Below, piece by piece: positions 21,301-29,980 of a DNA stretch of 64,000 nucleotides (position 1 is its first letter; every line of letters begins with the position of its first letter). Source of the stretch: Pseudofrankia saprophytica (GTDB lineage: Bacteria; Actinomycetota; Actinomycetes; Frankiales; Frankiaceae); contig NZ_KI912266.1 of assembly GCF_000235425.2 (NCBI RefSeq), positions 1,745,686-1,809,685 of the forward strand. The letters run 5' to 3'. A program made the translations under genes and the position numbers. A model generated the notes under the pieces. That model saw nothing but the letters and a program-made list of their open reading frames with translations. It did no database searches and was not told where the DNA came from.

Positions 21301-21441
21301 GGCCTGACCAATCGCCAGATCGCGGCGCGGCTCGTCATCTCCGAGCGCACCGCGCAGAACCACGTCCAGCACATCCTCACCAAGCTCGGTTTCAGCGCGC
21401 GCAGCCAGATCGCCGCCTGGGTCGTGCGTGCCTCCGGCTGA
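18370..21441 (+). CDS. LAL-type LuxR transcriptional regulator with AAA ATPase domain
   Basis: Large ATP-binding regulator of the LuxR family, 1023 aa from ATG 18370. The N-terminal AAA_16 domain has Walker [10 protein letters not shown] (about residues 29-37), Walker [13 protein letters not shown] and a sensor ARG-rich stretch. A long TPR-like helical middle follows. The C-terminal LuxR helix-turn-helix is [43 protein letters not shown] at 18256 would add 38 non-conserved residues but has a GGGAGG site right before it, so the start is open. Targets and ligand are unknown. It could control the two small downstream genes in the same direction; this is a guess. Confidence 0.88.
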   Translation: MVGRGREIAALRGWLDQTRSGVGRLVLCGGDAGIGKTRLARELAGMALAGGCAVAWGRCSEVEGAPAFWPWRQALRSLGVDPDSVLGRGEAQSPEDRFPVFDGLADVVGAVASRNGLTVVLDDIHRADEPSLLVLRHLADQVADVPLIVFAAFRDREPSGVLARVLPDLLRSPAAVRLDLRGFDLAEVREQLRRMTESAASELPADSPARDGESAGDVGDLASAGAEATARLVLGVTAGNPLFVREIGRAVADGTWRPDRPPRSVLDVVGARLERVGPDCRRLVQAAAIIGRRFGIALVAAVLGEPVEECLTLADEAAEHGLLDRLNSGEFQFAHALTRDAVEASLAGAAVTVLHRAVATVLADRFADDLSEHLADIARHWAHLAPLGVTEAATARAWSARAAEEAVRRLAYEEGARLYRAALTFDQGSVTDAERCRLLVALGRAAYFAGDLAGCVDAAVRAAEAGRAAGNPELVAEAALVLEAAPGQGVNAVADQLCEEALAGLGSAGEHSNASPPAGLAGSGGRVVADGLAQDTARRRIALRARLVAQRAHLAFYGGEQERLASQSAEALALARASGDDHALGEALRARQEACPGPAGRAERLELATEMLDLARRTAGPQEEPRSRRSRSDGYPGARAAMWGELWRIEALVESGRIPAAAEELAGLRVAVERVGGPVSAWHLDRATACVAQAQGRYAEARAAGRRGFDRMRVIEPAPAGGAYLALTCALACHLGVGAGADAEMFLRQTFESPPRFRTMAPLTRAVMHVAAGRLDEAAATYQLAGPRDSWSLPAFFVVPGHVYAVLVVAALVTAGLGRPDELTDLLDRLSVFRGEHAVGGGVAYMGPTELTLGRGALALGRLGQAVDDLAAAAESAGRAGAPGFAAEARYHLATALVARSAPGDRDLAVVAARDARRVARALGMTAYTDRAAALVVELDGAAELAGAAELAAARTPGLGDAALSPREDEVARLVAQGLTNRQIAARLVISERTAQNHVQHILTKLGFSARSQIAAWVVRASG

Positions 21442-21579
21442 CGGCCGCCGTGGTGGCGGATGAGTATGCGCGGTGAGTAGTTCGGCGGATGGCGTGCCGG
21501 CCGCGGCCTCCTAACGTTCCCTTCGTCGTCGGCCCCGGCTTCGGGGCCGCCAGGCGAAAGGGAACCTGGAGGAAGAGAA

Positions 21580-21870
21580 ATGCAGTGGATCACGGTCGCC
21601 GTTCCGCCCTTCGGCACGGTCGAGCAGGCCGACGCGGTGTTCGCCCAGCAGGAACCGCCGCCTGACGGGCTCGTGGCGCGCTACGTCGGCACGGCCGACG
21701 GCAAGCTGCGCATCGTCGCCCTGTGGGAGTCCAAGGCGCACGCCGAGCGTTTCTTTGCCACGTCGCTCGGCCCCGCGCTGGCCCGCGCCCTGGGCCCCGA
21801 ACCCGCCGGCATGCCCGAGGTCATCGGCTTCGATGTCGTCCGGTCCTACCTCCGAGAGCCGGTCGCCTGA
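21580..21870 (+). CDS. Small alpha/beta-barrel-like hypothetical protein
   Basis: The 96-aa protein starts MQWITVAVPPFGTVEQADAVF and contains LRIVALWESKAHAERFF. This pattern is typical of small dimeric alpha-beta (ABM-like) barrels. A strong GGAGGAAGAG ribosome site precedes it. The gene lies just after the LuxR regulator and before a cupin in the same orientation. No catalytic residues are evident and the function is unknown. Confidence 0.7.
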   Translation: MQWITVAVPPFGTVEQADAVFAQQEPPPDGLVARYVGTADGKLRIVALWESKAHAERFFATSLGPALARALGPEPAGMPEVIGFDVVRSYLREPVA

Positions 21871-22062
21871 CCTGTATCGGCTGACGGCCCGGCCGCGCCA
21901 GGCTTCGCCATCGCCGCGCCGGCCACGGCCCGCCGCTCACTCTGACCGCTCACCCGGCCTGACGGGGTGCCCGCTCGGGCTGGCCGGGCGCTGGGGTTCG
22001 GTCCGATGCGGGCCGGCTCCAGCGACTGCTCTCCAGATCCGCCGCAATGAGATGAGGCGACC

Positions 22063-22413
22063 ATGTGCATGGACCCGGCGGTCACGGACCCGAGTCTTTA
22101 CCGGTTGATATTTGAGAACGACCGCGTCCGTGTCCTGGAGTACCGGGACGTTCCGGGCGACAGGACCAACCCGCACCGTCACCCGGACAGCGTGATGGTC
22201 ACGCTCAGCGCCTTCCGCCGCCGGGTCAGCGTCGGCGGCCGCGCGGTCGAGGTCGATCTCCCCGCCGGCCAGGCCCGCTGGCTCGACGCCCAGGAGCACA
22301 GCGGCGAGAACATCGGCGACACCGACACTCACTCGATCTTCGTCGAGCTGAAGGAGCCGCGCGCCGTCGCTCTCGCCACCGCCACCGACCCTTTGGGCCC
22401 CAGCGCCGGCTGA
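22063..22413 (+). CDS. Small cupin-domain protein
   Basis: The 116-aa single-domain cupin has a first motif in NPHRHPDSVMVTLSAFRRRV with two His in the metal-binding position, then a Gly/Pro-bend (DLPAGQARWLDAQEHSGENIG) and a final beta-strand (THSIFVELKEP) with a third His. It is probably a cytoplasmic metal-binding cupin. The substrate is unknown. It shares orientation with the small gene before it. Confidence 0.75.
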   Translation: MCMDPAVTDPSLYRLIFENDRVRVLEYRDVPGDRTNPHRHPDSVMVTLSAFRRRVSVGGRAVEVDLPAGQARWLDAQEHSGENIGDTDTHSIFVELKEPRAVALATATDPLGPSAG

Positions 22414-22532
22414 CCGGCCGTCGCACCGCCCGGCGACCGTTGCCCGTACCGGGCCCGGCCGTTTCGGCCGCGGCTCCAGGCTGAACATTCGCGATCGACG
22501 ACCGTGCATATCCCGACGGGAAGGAAAATCCT

Positions 22533-23447
22533 GTGAACAGGATGGCGAGCAGGCGGGTGGGGCTGCGTGGGCGGATGGCCGTCGGCGTCGCGGTAGTCGT
22601 CGCCGCCACCGGGCTCACCCTGGTGTCGGCGCCACCCGCGTCGGCCGCCTGGCTCTCCAACTATGAAGGACTGGCGGACTTCAACGGCGACGGCTGCCAG
22701 GACATCGTGTGGAGAATCCACTCGGACTCGCCCCATCCCCAAGAGGGCCAGTTGTGGTTGGACGTCGGCAGCTGTACCCGCGATGGTGATGGTTTTGGCG
22801 GAAGGTATCAGATTGGTAGCGGGTGGGACGGATACACCATTGCCGGGTTTGGGGACTGGGACAGCGACGGCTACCTGGACGTCGTGGCCAGAGACCCGAA
22901 CGGTGACCTGTGGCTGTACCCCTGTGAAGGCGCCCGCGGATTCACTCAGCCACGGGTGCAGATCGGTGACGGGTGGAACGGGTACACCTTCGCCGGGGTC
23001 GCGGACTGGGACCGTGACGGCAATCAGGACATCGTGGCCAAAGACTACTGGGGTTACCTTTGGCTGTACCCCGGTGACAGCGTCCGCGGGTACAGCAGCC
23101 AGCGGAGGATGCAGATCGGTAACGGGTGGAACGGGTACACCTTCGCCGGGGTCGCGGACTGGGACAGCGACGGCAACCAGGACATCGTGGCCAGAGACAG
23201 GAACGGTTACCTGTGGCTGTACCCGGGCGAGGGCGTCCGCGGGTACAGCAGCCAGCAGAGGGTGCTGATCGGTAACGGGTGGAACGGGTACACCTTCGTC
23301 GGAATCGGGGACTGGGACCGCGACCTCCACCAGGACATCGTGGCCAGAGACTTCAACAGTGAGCCGGTCCATTACCTGTGGCTGTACCCGGGTGAGGGCG
23401 TCCGCGGGTACAGCGGTCAGCCGCGGGTGCGGCTCAATTGGTACTGA
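22533..23447 (+). CDS. Secreted FG-GAP/VCBS repeat protein
   Basis: The 304-aa exported protein has a signal peptide (basic start, hydrophobic core, cleavage near PPASAAW). Five repeats of about 50 residues follow, each with a calcium-loop-like motif: DFNGDGCQD, DWDSDGYLD, DWDRDGNQD, DWDSDGNQD and DWDRDLHQD. Each repeat also has a GWNGYTFAG strand and an LWLYPGEGVRGYS strand. The repeats would fold as a beta-propeller-like, calcium-binding surface. The middle copies are nearly identical in DNA, so they duplicated recently. No enzyme domain is present. It may be an adhesin- or lectin-like protein; this is inference. Confidence 0.82.
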   Translation: MNRMASRRVGLRGRMAVGVAVVVAATGLTLVSAPPASAAWLSNYEGLADFNGDGCQDIVWRIHSDSPHPQEGQLWLDVGSCTRDGDGFGGRYQIGSGWDGYTIAGFGDWDSDGYLDVVARDPNGDLWLYPCEGARGFTQPRVQIGDGWNGYTFAGVADWDRDGNQDIVAKDYWGYLWLYPGDSVRGYSSQRRMQIGNGWNGYTFAGVADWDSDGNQDIVARDRNGYLWLYPGEGVRGYSSQQRVLIGNGWNGYTFVGIGDWDRDLHQDIVARDFNSEPVHYLWLYPGEGVRGYSGQPRVRLNWY

Positions 23448-23457
23448 CGGCGCGACG

Positions 23458-24210
23458 TCAGCTGCCCGCGGTCCAGCCGCCGTCGACGACGAGGTAGGAG
23501 CCGGTCATGTAGGAGGCGTCGTCGGAGGCCAGGAACGCGGCGACGGCAGCGACCTCGTCCGGATGGCCGGGGCGGTTCATCGCGGACCTCGAGGCCGCGT
23601 GCCGCGCGAGATCCGGAAACTTCTCCTCGCCCATGAGGGTCATACCGGTGGGATAGATGAAGCCGGGGCAGATCGCGTTGACCCGGACGTTCTGCTGACC
23701 CCACTCGCGGGCGGCGGTCCGGGTCAACGAGAGGATCGCGGCCTTGCTGGCGCCATAGGCACCCGAGGTTGGCGATGCTGCCAAGGCGCCGACTGAAGAC
23801 CAGTTGATGACGGAGCCTCCGCCGCCCGCGACCATCGCGGGGATCGCGTACTTCATGCCCAGAAAGATGCTCTTGAGGTTGATGGTCAGCAGGCGGTCGA
23901 AGTCGTCCTCGTCGACGTCCGGGATCAGCGCCTGCGCCACCCCGGCGACCCCGACGACGTTGCACATGATGTCCAGCCGGCCGAACCGCTCCGTCGCCTC
24001 GCGGACGAGCGCCTCGACGTCCGCCGACCGGGTGACGTCCACCTGGAACGGCACGATCGCGTCCGACTCGGCGGCGGTCTCCTTCTCCGCTCCGCTGAGA
24101 TCGGCGGCGATGACCGTCGCGCCCTCGCTGGCCAGCCGTAACGCCGTCGACTTGCCCTGTCCGATCCCAGCGCCGGTGACAATCGCGACCTTGCCCGCGA
24201 GACGCTCCAT
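23458..24210 (-). CDS. Short-chain dehydrogenase/reductase
   Basis: NAD(P)-dependent oxidoreductase of 250 aa with the classical SDR fold. It has the TGAGIGQGKS cofactor loop (near residue 12), an NVVGVAG segment replacing NNAG, the catalytic Ser in INWSSVGA and the Tyr-Lys pair in YGASKAA, and ends DGGWTAG. The variant NVVG, in place of NNAG, is seen in some mycofactocin-dependent and steroid-type SDRs; the cofactor habit here is unproven. It is convergent with the repeat protein and 156 bp from the amidohydrolase gene on the same strand. Confidence 0.88.
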   Translation of the reverse strand: MERLAGKVAIVTGAGIGQGKSTALRLASEGATVIAADLSGAEKETAAESDAIVPFQVDVTRSADVEALVREATERFGRLDIMCNVVGVAGVAQALIPDVDEDDFDRLLTINLKSIFLGMKYAIPAMVAGGGGSVINWSSVGALAASPTSGAYGASKAAILSLTRTAAREWGQQNVRVNAICPGFIYPTGMTLMGEEKFPDLARHAASRSAMNRPGHPDEVAAVAAFLASDDASYMTGSYLVVDGGWTAGS

Positions 24211-24365
24211 GATCTTCCCTTCGTCGGCCGCCTGTGGCCTGGCAGCCTATGTGGGTGAGCGTTCGCTTTCAACGAACTGCCGAGGTCAACGAACGACCGA
24301 GGCCAGGGACGCGTCGCCTGCCGGCGCACGCCGAGCTACCGCCTGGCGGGCTACCGCGTGCCCGG

Positions 24366-26078
24366 CTATGCGTCCGGCGCGGCGTACACCCGGGCCCCGG
24401 CGACGAACGTCTGCAGCACCCGGGTGTTGCCGATGTCGGTTGGCGGGCCGGCGAACGGATCCCGGTCCAGCACGACGAGGTCCGCGTCCTTGCCGACGGA
24501 GACCGTGCCCGTGACGTCGTCGAGGTGGTTCACCCACGCCGACCCTGACGTGTAGGCGGCCAGCGCGCTCGCCAGGTCGAGGCGCTGCTCCGGCAGGAAG
24601 ACCTCGTGCTCGAAGGCCTCGTGCTCGCCACCCGGCGCGACCTCGCTCGGTGAGGGAGTCCGGTTGACGGCCACGTGGATCGCGGCGAGCGGGTTGGGCG
24701 TCGAGACCGGCCAGTCACTGCCGGCCACCAGCACCGCCCCGGTCTCCTGAAGCCGCCGGAACGGGTACTGCCACGAGCCCCGCTCGGGGCCGAGGAAGGG
24801 CAGGTTCAGCTCGATCATCTGCGCCTCCAGCACCGCCCACAGGAACTGCAGGTTCGCCGCGACCCCGAGCCGTCCGAACCGCGGGACGTCATCGGGATGG
24901 ACGACCTGCAGATGGGCGATGTGATGACGCAGATCGCCACGGCCGTTCGCGGTGATCGCCGCCGCCACCGCGTCGAGGCAGTCACGGACGGCCCGGTCGC
25001 CGATGGCGTGAAAATGCGTCTGGAAGCCCGCGGCGTCGAGCGCTGGAACGGCTTCGAGCAGCAGCTCGCGGGGGAAGAACGTGATGCCGTCGCCCTTGCC
25101 GCCGTTGCTGTCTCCGCCTGCACCGTCGTTGCCGCGTTTGCCGCATCCGCAGGGCGACAGGTAAGGGTCCAACATCGCCGCGGTGAAGTTCTCCGGTATG
25201 CCGTCCTGCATGATCTTCACGCTGGTCGCGCGGAACCGGCCGTGGGTGAAGGTCTCACGCCGGTGGCGTAGATCGTCGAGCTGTTCGACGCCCCGGTCGC
25301 GCTCGAACCACAGCGACCCGATCACCCGCGCGGTGAGCTGGCCCGACGTCGCGCACGCGAGGTATGCCGGTGCGGGGTCGTCCGCGTTGCCGTAGGTCCC
25401 GACGATGGCGTCCTGCCAGGCGGTGACGCCGAACGAGTGCAGATACTCCTGCCCCCGCAGCAGCGCCCGGGCCATCGTCTCGGCGGTCACCGGCGGCAGC
25501 AGCCCGTTGACCAGGGAGATCGCGCCTTCGTGCAGCGTCCCGGTCGGCGCCCCGTTCGCGTCGCGCTCGATCCGCCCGTCGGCCGGGTCGGGTGTGCGCG
25601 TGTCGACGCCCGCGAGTTCGAGCGCCCGCGAGTTCACCCACGCCCCATGGCCATCCCGGTTCATCAGCATCACGGGCCGGTCCGGCACGACCGCGTCGAG
25701 ATCCGCCGCGAGCGGAGTGCCACCGGGGAACGCGGGCATGCTCCAGCCACTGCCGACGATCCACGCGGCGTCGGCGTGGATCCGGGCATATTCGGCGACC
25801 AGGGCCAGATAGCCGGCCCGGTCGGTCGCGGACCGCAGGTCGCACCGCAACAGGTCGAGCCCGCCCCATACCGGGTGCACGTGGGCGTCCTGGAACCCCG
25901 GAACGAGCAGCTTCCCCGAAAGGTCGACGACCTCCGTCGACGGCCCGACCAGCGCCTCGGCACCGCGCCCGACGGCAACGATCCGCCCCCCGCGCACCGC
26001 CACCGCGTGCGTACGCGTGCGGGCCGCGTCGGCGGTGAACACCGGCCCACCGGTGAAGACCAGTTCCGCGTCGGTCAT
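24366..26078 (-). CDS. Amidohydrolase family protein (YtcJ-like)
   Basis: The 570-aa metal-dependent hydrolase of the amidohydrolase superfamily is of the YtcJ/amidohydrolase_3 type. It shows the N-terminal sandwich (VDLSGKLLVPGFQDAHVHP) with the first HxH pair, FQTHFHAIGDRAVRDCLDAV, HHIAHLQVVHPDD, and the final metal Asp in VAGSDWPVSTPNPLAAI. Start ATG 26078 (MTDAELVFTGGPVFTADAA) is chosen because the metal-site sandwich begins there. The substrate is unknown. It shares strand with the SDR and may form a catabolic pair with it. Confidence 0.87.
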   Translation of the reverse strand: MTDAELVFTGGPVFTADAARTRTHAVAVRGGRIVAVGRGAEALVGPSTEVVDLSGKLLVPGFQDAHVHPVWGGLDLLRCDLRSATDRAGYLALVAEYARIHADAAWIVGSGWSMPAFPGGTPLAADLDAVVPDRPVMLMNRDGHGAWVNSRALELAGVDTRTPDPADGRIERDANGAPTGTLHEGAISLVNGLLPPVTAETMARALLRGQEYLHSFGVTAWQDAIVGTYGNADDPAPAYLACATSGQLTARVIGSLWFERDRGVEQLDDLRHRRETFTHGRFRATSVKIMQDGIPENFTAAMLDPYLSPCGCGKRGNDGAGGDSNGGKGDGITFFPRELLLEAVPALDAAGFQTHFHAIGDRAVRDCLDAVAAAITANGRGDLRHHIAHLQVVHPDDVPRFGRLGVAANLQFLWAVLEAQMIELNLPFLGPERGSWQYPFRRLQETGAVLVAGSDWPVSTPNPLAAIHVAVNRTPSPSEVAPGGEHEAFEHEVFLPEQRLDLASALAAYTSGSAWVNHLDDVTGTVSVGKDADLVVLDRDPFAGPPTDIGNTRVLQTFVAGARVYAAPDA

Positions 26079-26402
26079 CGGTTGTCCCCACCCTCGGCAC
26101 CCTCGTTGGCGCAGCGGCGATCGCAATGCCGCTCCAGCACGACAGGATGACACCCTCATCCTGGCCGCGGCGACCCCCGCGGGCCCCCCACCTGCCGAGA
26201 TACCGCGCCGGTATTGCCCCGGTGTCCCTGGTGCCGGGCCAGGCCGGCGGGCGGACCCCGCGAGGCGGCCGGGTGCTGCCGTCGGTGATGACGAGGACGA
26301 CCGGGCATTGCGGCCGCCAGACCGAGCGCGCGGGACCGTGGATTTCGGCCCGCTCCGCGCCCCTTGGTCAATATCATCGAGATGGTGGCTGGGTCTCGCC
26401 GC

Positions 26403-26485
26403 GAGTGCTGGACCGCAAGTACCAGACCGCGAGTGCCCAGACCGCAAATACCAGACCGCGAGTGCCCAGACCGCAAATACCTGGA
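26403..26485. repeat. Tandem repeat of 28-29 bp, about three copies, before gene at 26501
   Basis: Units begin gagtgcccagaccgcaaata and are themselves made of two similar half-units (ccagaccgcgagtgc / ccagaccgcaaatac). They start at 26403, 26431 and 26460, ending only about 15 bp before the next start codon. They could be protein-binding sites in the leader of the following gene. Confidence 0.7.
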
Positions 26486-26500
26486 CGGCGGAGGTGAAAC

Positions 26501-27787
26501 GTGGCTCGCCGCATGTCGCACGAACGAAGCGTCTTACTGGCCGAGCGGGCGCTGGGTACACAGGGAGATTCACCCCGATGGCGCGTGTGGTCGGCCATGG
26601 CGCGGCTCCGGCGGGCTATCAGGCGCCGAGACGACGCGGCGCTCGGCGCCGTGGTCCTCATCGGCCGGTCGAACGAGCGGGCATTCACGAAGGCCCGCGA
26701 CCTGCTTGCCGCGGCGGCAGGTGATCCACGCATCTCGGTCTGGCTCGCGTATGGCTTGCGAAAGGGCTCGAGGCACGAGGATCTCCCGCTTTTCGCCTCG
26801 GTGCTGACGAGCCCCGCGAAGGGACCCGTGGAGGGCGTTCCGCCCGTGCACCTCACCAAGATCCTTACCGTCGACGAGTCGCGGTTCCCTCGGCGGGAAC
26901 GCTATCGCTTCTTTGAGGTGTACAACGGCCTGCCGAGAATGCTGGTCGACCTGCTGACGCAGGACGCGACTCCACCGGCCGAGATCGCGACGTTTCTTCG
27001 GGAGACCGACAACCGGGCGGTCCTGAACGCGCTCGCCCGCGCCTGGACGGCCGGCGTCTCCTGGCAGGAGCCGTCCGAGGTGTTGACGCCTGTAGTCATG
27101 GCCAACGACCATCTCCCGCGGGGTGGGCCGCAGCCCGAACCGGGCGACATCTTGATTGCGATCATCAAAGGTCGTGACGATGTCGTCGAGGAACTTCTCC
27201 GGTCCGACCGCACGGCCGGGGATGCTGTAGAGACCCTGCTCGACGGTCTGTCCGCCTCTGGCGCGCTGTCTGACAGCTGCTGGCGAATTCTGCATGGATT
27301 GGAATCCGGCGCCGCGTTGGATTCTCTCCGTGCCAAGCTTTTGAGGGGTCCGCGGAGAAGTAACAAGACTACTCGCCTGATCATGGAAATGGGCTTCTTT
27401 CGCCCAAGCGAGGCGTATTTGCTGCTCGATCTCTTTCAGCACGGCGATCTCGACCTCGTCGCGTCCGTGGACCCTGGAGGTGTGAACCTCCGCGCGGCAT
27501 ACCATTCGGTTTCTCTGGACTGGCAGACGAGTATCCGAGATTTCGTGAAATGGCTCGTCGCTGAACTGGCGAAGCCTGTCGAGGCGCGGTCCACCGCCGG
27601 CGCTCCACGCGTCAACGCGTTCCCCGCCGATCTTTCCATCAGCCCGCAGGCGCGCCAGGTCGTCGACGGGCTGAGCGCCGTCATCGCGGCGGACGACGCC
27701 GATTGGCGACGGCGGGTCGCGGACCGGGAGGAGAGGCGACGGTCCGCGGCCTCCCGGTCCTCCTATGACGTGCCGTCGTGCGGGTGA
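26501..27787 (+). CDS. Hypothetical protein next to an MNIO enzyme
   Basis: I do not recognise this 428-aa protein. It is mostly helical, with a basic N-terminus (residues 1-70) and Leu-rich helices between about 70 and 330 (for example GLPRMLVDLLTQDATPPAEIATFLRE), suggesting a HEAT-like or TPR-like solenoid. The C-terminal 90 residues are charged. GTG 26501 follows GGAGG by about seven bases. Base composition in 27230-27440 is visibly lower in GC than its neighbours. It ends 41 bp before the DUF692/MNIO gene in the same direction, so it is probably a functional partner of that enzyme. Confidence 0.6.
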   Translation: MARRMSHERSVLLAERALGTQGDSPRWRVWSAMARLRRAIRRRDDAALGAVVLIGRSNERAFTKARDLLAAAAGDPRISVWLAYGLRKGSRHEDLPLFASVLTSPAKGPVEGVPPVHLTKILTVDESRFPRRERYRFFEVYNGLPRMLVDLLTQDATPPAEIATFLRETDNRAVLNALARAWTAGVSWQEPSEVLTPVVMANDHLPRGGPQPEPGDILIAIIKGRDDVVEELLRSDRTAGDAVETLLDGLSASGALSDSCWRILHGLESGAALDSLRAKLLRGPRRSNKTTRLIMEMGFFRPSEAYLLLDLFQHGDLDLVASVDPGGVNLRAAYHSVSLDWQTSIRDFVKWLVAELAKPVEARSTAGAPRVNAFPADLSISPQARQVVDGLSAVIAADDADWRRRVADREERRRSAASRSSYDVPSCG

Positions 27788-27827
27788 CCGGGCGGTCGTC
27801 ACCACGCAGCCTCGATATCGAGGCGGA

Positions 27828-28964
27828 ATGCCAGGCCGAGTGGGCGTGAAACCGCGGCCATTGGGCTACGGAATCGGCTGGCGACCGGCGATCGACGAGG
27901 TCGTCTCCAGCCTTCCCGGCCTTGATTTCATCGAGGTGATCGCCGAAGGAATCGATCCGCGCCGTGTTCCCGACGGGTTGATGGAGCTGCGCGCACACGG
28001 CGTGACGATCATCCCGCACGGGACGACCCTCAACCTGGGCGGGGCCGGACCCCCCGATCCGGGGCGGCTGGCGCACCTCGCGGCGGTCGCGCGGGCGCTC
28101 GATGCGCCCCTCGTCAGCGAGCACGTGGCCCTGTGCCGGTCCGGCGACCTGAACAGCGGGCATCTCCTCCCAGTGCCACTGACCCGGACATCGCTGATCG
28201 TGACGGCTGAGAACGCGCGCATCGCGCGGTCCGCCCTGCCGGTGCCACTCGCGGTCGAGAATGTCGCGCCCCTGTTCGGATGGCCGGACGACAAGATGTC
28301 CCAGGCGCGTTTCCTGGCCGAGCTCGTCGAGCGTGCCGACGTCGACCTTCTGCTGGACGTCGCGAACCTGCGCACCGCCTGGATCAACCTCGACCACGAT
28401 CCGATCTCCGCGCTGCGGGACCTGCCGTTGGACCGAGTCGCCTACGTACACGTCGCCGGCGGCGAACTACGAGACGGGCTGTGGCATGACACCCACAACC
28501 GTCCGGTGCCGGATCCCACGTTGCGACTGCTCGCGGAACTGACGGCCCGCTGCGACCCGCCGGGAGTGCTCCTCGAGCGTGACCGTGACTATCCGCCCGC
28601 GGCGGAGATCGCCGACGAGCTGGCGCTGATCCGCAAGACCGTCGAGGAGGCGCGCGACTCCCGCCCGGCTACCGGACCGGGTGACTCGCGCGACCAGCGC
28701 GCCCGCGCGGATGGGCGCCGCCGTCTTCCGACGCGCCGACCTCTCAGCCGTCCCGTTCCGGACGCCGTACGGCAGCGCCTGGGGCATGCGCAGCATGATC
28801 TACTCGCCGCCTTGGTCGGGCACGGCCCGGTACCGGCCGGATTCGACGCCCATCGGCTCGCCGTCCAGACCCAGGCCCTGGCAGAGCGGAGAGCGAGGTT
28901 GGTCAGCCCGCTCCTGCCAGATGTCGCGGACGACCTTGACTCCGATGGGCAGGCGGATAGCTGA
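27828..28964 (+). CDS. DUF692 / MNIO-family multinuclear iron enzyme with SCO6045-like tail
   Basis: The MNIO (MbnB/TglH-type) TIM-barrel family uses two or three iron ions to modify Cys or Asp residues of peptides. The family pattern is clear: GYGIGWRPAIDEVV, FIEVIAEGI, the metal ligands in LVSEHVAL, AVENVAP, LLLDVANL, YVHVAGGE, WHDTHNRPV and VLLERDRDYP. From about residue 300 an Arg-rich linker leads to a short tail (RLGHAQHDLLAALVGHGPVPAGFD) resembling the SCO6045-like domain usually encoded next to DUF692 in actinobacteria. Here the tail is fused and apparently truncated. ATG 27828 is one of several possible starts. No obvious precursor peptide is seen; the partner may be the 428-aa gene upstream. 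Confidence 0.82.
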   Translation: MPGRVGVKPRPLGYGIGWRPAIDEVVSSLPGLDFIEVIAEGIDPRRVPDGLMELRAHGVTIIPHGTTLNLGGAGPPDPGRLAHLAAVARALDAPLVSEHVALCRSGDLNSGHLLPVPLTRTSLIVTAENARIARSALPVPLAVENVAPLFGWPDDKMSQARFLAELVERADVDLLLDVANLRTAWINLDHDPISALRDLPLDRVAYVHVAGGELRDGLWHDTHNRPVPDPTLRLLAELTARCDPPGVLLERDRDYPPAAEIADELALIRKTVEEARDSRPATGPGDSRDQRARADGRRRLPTRRPLSRPVPDAVRQRLGHAQHDLLAALVGHGPVPAGFDAHRLAVQTQALAERRARLVSPLLPDVADDLDSDGQADS

Positions 28965-29022
28965 GTGCGGACCTGCTGCGCGTGCGGCGTCCTACCCGGT
29001 ATGCCTATCCGAATGGTGTCGG

Positions 29023-29187
29023 TCATCCCTGGCCGCTGGGCCGATTCAGCCAGACGTCGAGGATGCGGGCGGCGGTTGCGGCGATGGTCTGGTCGGTGGT
29101 GTCGATGACCGTCGCGCCCATCGGGTCACCCCGGGCGATCATGCGTGCAACCCAGTGACCACGATCTGTGCAACCTGTGGTGTGCTG
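29023..29187 (-). pseudogene. C-terminal remnant of an unidentified gene beside tRNA-Gly
   Basis: The minus strand reads VARMIARGDPMGATVIDTT and continues to ILDVWLNRPSGQG and a stop at 29023. This looks like the C-terminus of a nucleotide-binding or kinase-like protein. No start or N-terminal domain exists upstream, because the reading frame runs into the tRNA-Gly gene. It is probably a relic left by a deletion or insertion at the tRNA. Confidence 0.35.
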
Positions 29188-29226
29188 CCCGGCGTTCCGA
29201 TCCAGGTCAGGCGCTGTGATCGTGAG

Positions 29227-29297
29227 AGCGGGTGACGGGAATCGAACCCGCGTTGCAAGCTTGGGAAGCTCGTGTTCTGCCTCTGAACTACACCCGC
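29227..29297 (-). tRNA. tRNA-Gly (CCC)
   Basis: The cloverleaf is complete: acceptor GCGGGTG/CACCCGC, D-arm, anticodon stem CGAGC/GCTTG around loop TTCCCAA with anticodon CCC, and T-arm GCGGGTTCGATTCCCGT. No CCA is encoded. Confidence 0.95.
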
Positions 29298-29413
29298 GTG
29301 GTGCTGCCTTCGCATCCTAGCGGATCGCTCGGGTGGGGTGGGGGAGACATCGTCCGGCGCTGGAGCGCCTAGGCCAGCTGGGCAGATCGTCGAGGGCGGC
29401 GTCAGCTCGGGGC

Positions 29414-29821
29414 TCAGCCGGGGATGACGAGGCGGGCGAGGGTTCGGGGGGCGACCAGGGTGTAGGAGATGCGGATCCATTCCTCGACCTGGTCCCAGCG
29501 GTCCTCGGCCTCGTCGGAGGTGAGGGTGAGCGCGACCCAGCCGTGGCGGCCCAGGCCGTAGCCGGCGGGCTTGGCGGCCGGGTCGGAGGCGCATACGGCC
29601 GCGGCCTCGTCCTTGGGCAGCTTGACCGTGATGCCGGCGCCTTCGGGGTGGGCGAACACGAAGGTCTTGCCGCGGACGCGGAAGGTCGGCTCGCCGTCCC
29701 AGGCCTCGACGTCGACCCGCTGCGCCTCGGGCAGCGCCAGCGCGATGGATTCGAGCCGCCGCAGGTTCGGGTGGTCCCGTTGGCCATCCATGCCCTTAAG
29801 CGTCGCATGGAGATCCGACAT
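29414..29821 (-). CDS. MmcQ/YjbR family protein
   Basis: The 135-aa protein has the CyaY-like YjbR fold. Seen are the N-terminal helix LRRLESIALALPEAQRVDVEAWDGEPTFRVRGKTF, the FVFAHPEG strand, AGYGLGRHGWVALTL and the C-terminal helix with WIRISYTLVAPRTLARL. Such proteins are often annotated as DNA-binding or as phosphoribosylglycinamide-like, but the role is not known. ATG 29821 is used; ATG 29791 (MDGQRDHPN) is equally possible. Confidence 0.8.
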   Translation of the reverse strand: MSDLHATLKGMDGQRDHPNLRRLESIALALPEAQRVDVEAWDGEPTFRVRGKTFVFAHPEGAGITVKLPKDEAAAVCASDPAAKPAGYGLGRHGWVALTLTSDEAEDRWDQVEEWIRISYTLVAPRTLARLVIPG

Positions 29822-29980
29822 GTCATGCGCGGCTCTCAGGCTCGGACCGAACCGAGGATGTCGAGTCGATGCCTGGGCCGATGGACCTGGACTGACACAG
29901 GACCTGGCCCAGACCAGGGACGGGGCGGTCGTCGGGACCCGGGAACACGCCGCCATGCCGCTGGTCTGGGCCGCGGTCCG

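Noticed and set aside
26403-26485. CRISPR-like 28-29 bp repeats
   Set aside because: The units abut directly with no variable spacers, so it is a tandem repeat.
28681-29235. 184-aa plus frame with a Cys-rich end, considered as an MNIO substrate
   Set aside because: Most of it overlaps the MNIO gene in another frame and its end runs into the tRNA-Gly gene; no peptide-like leader.
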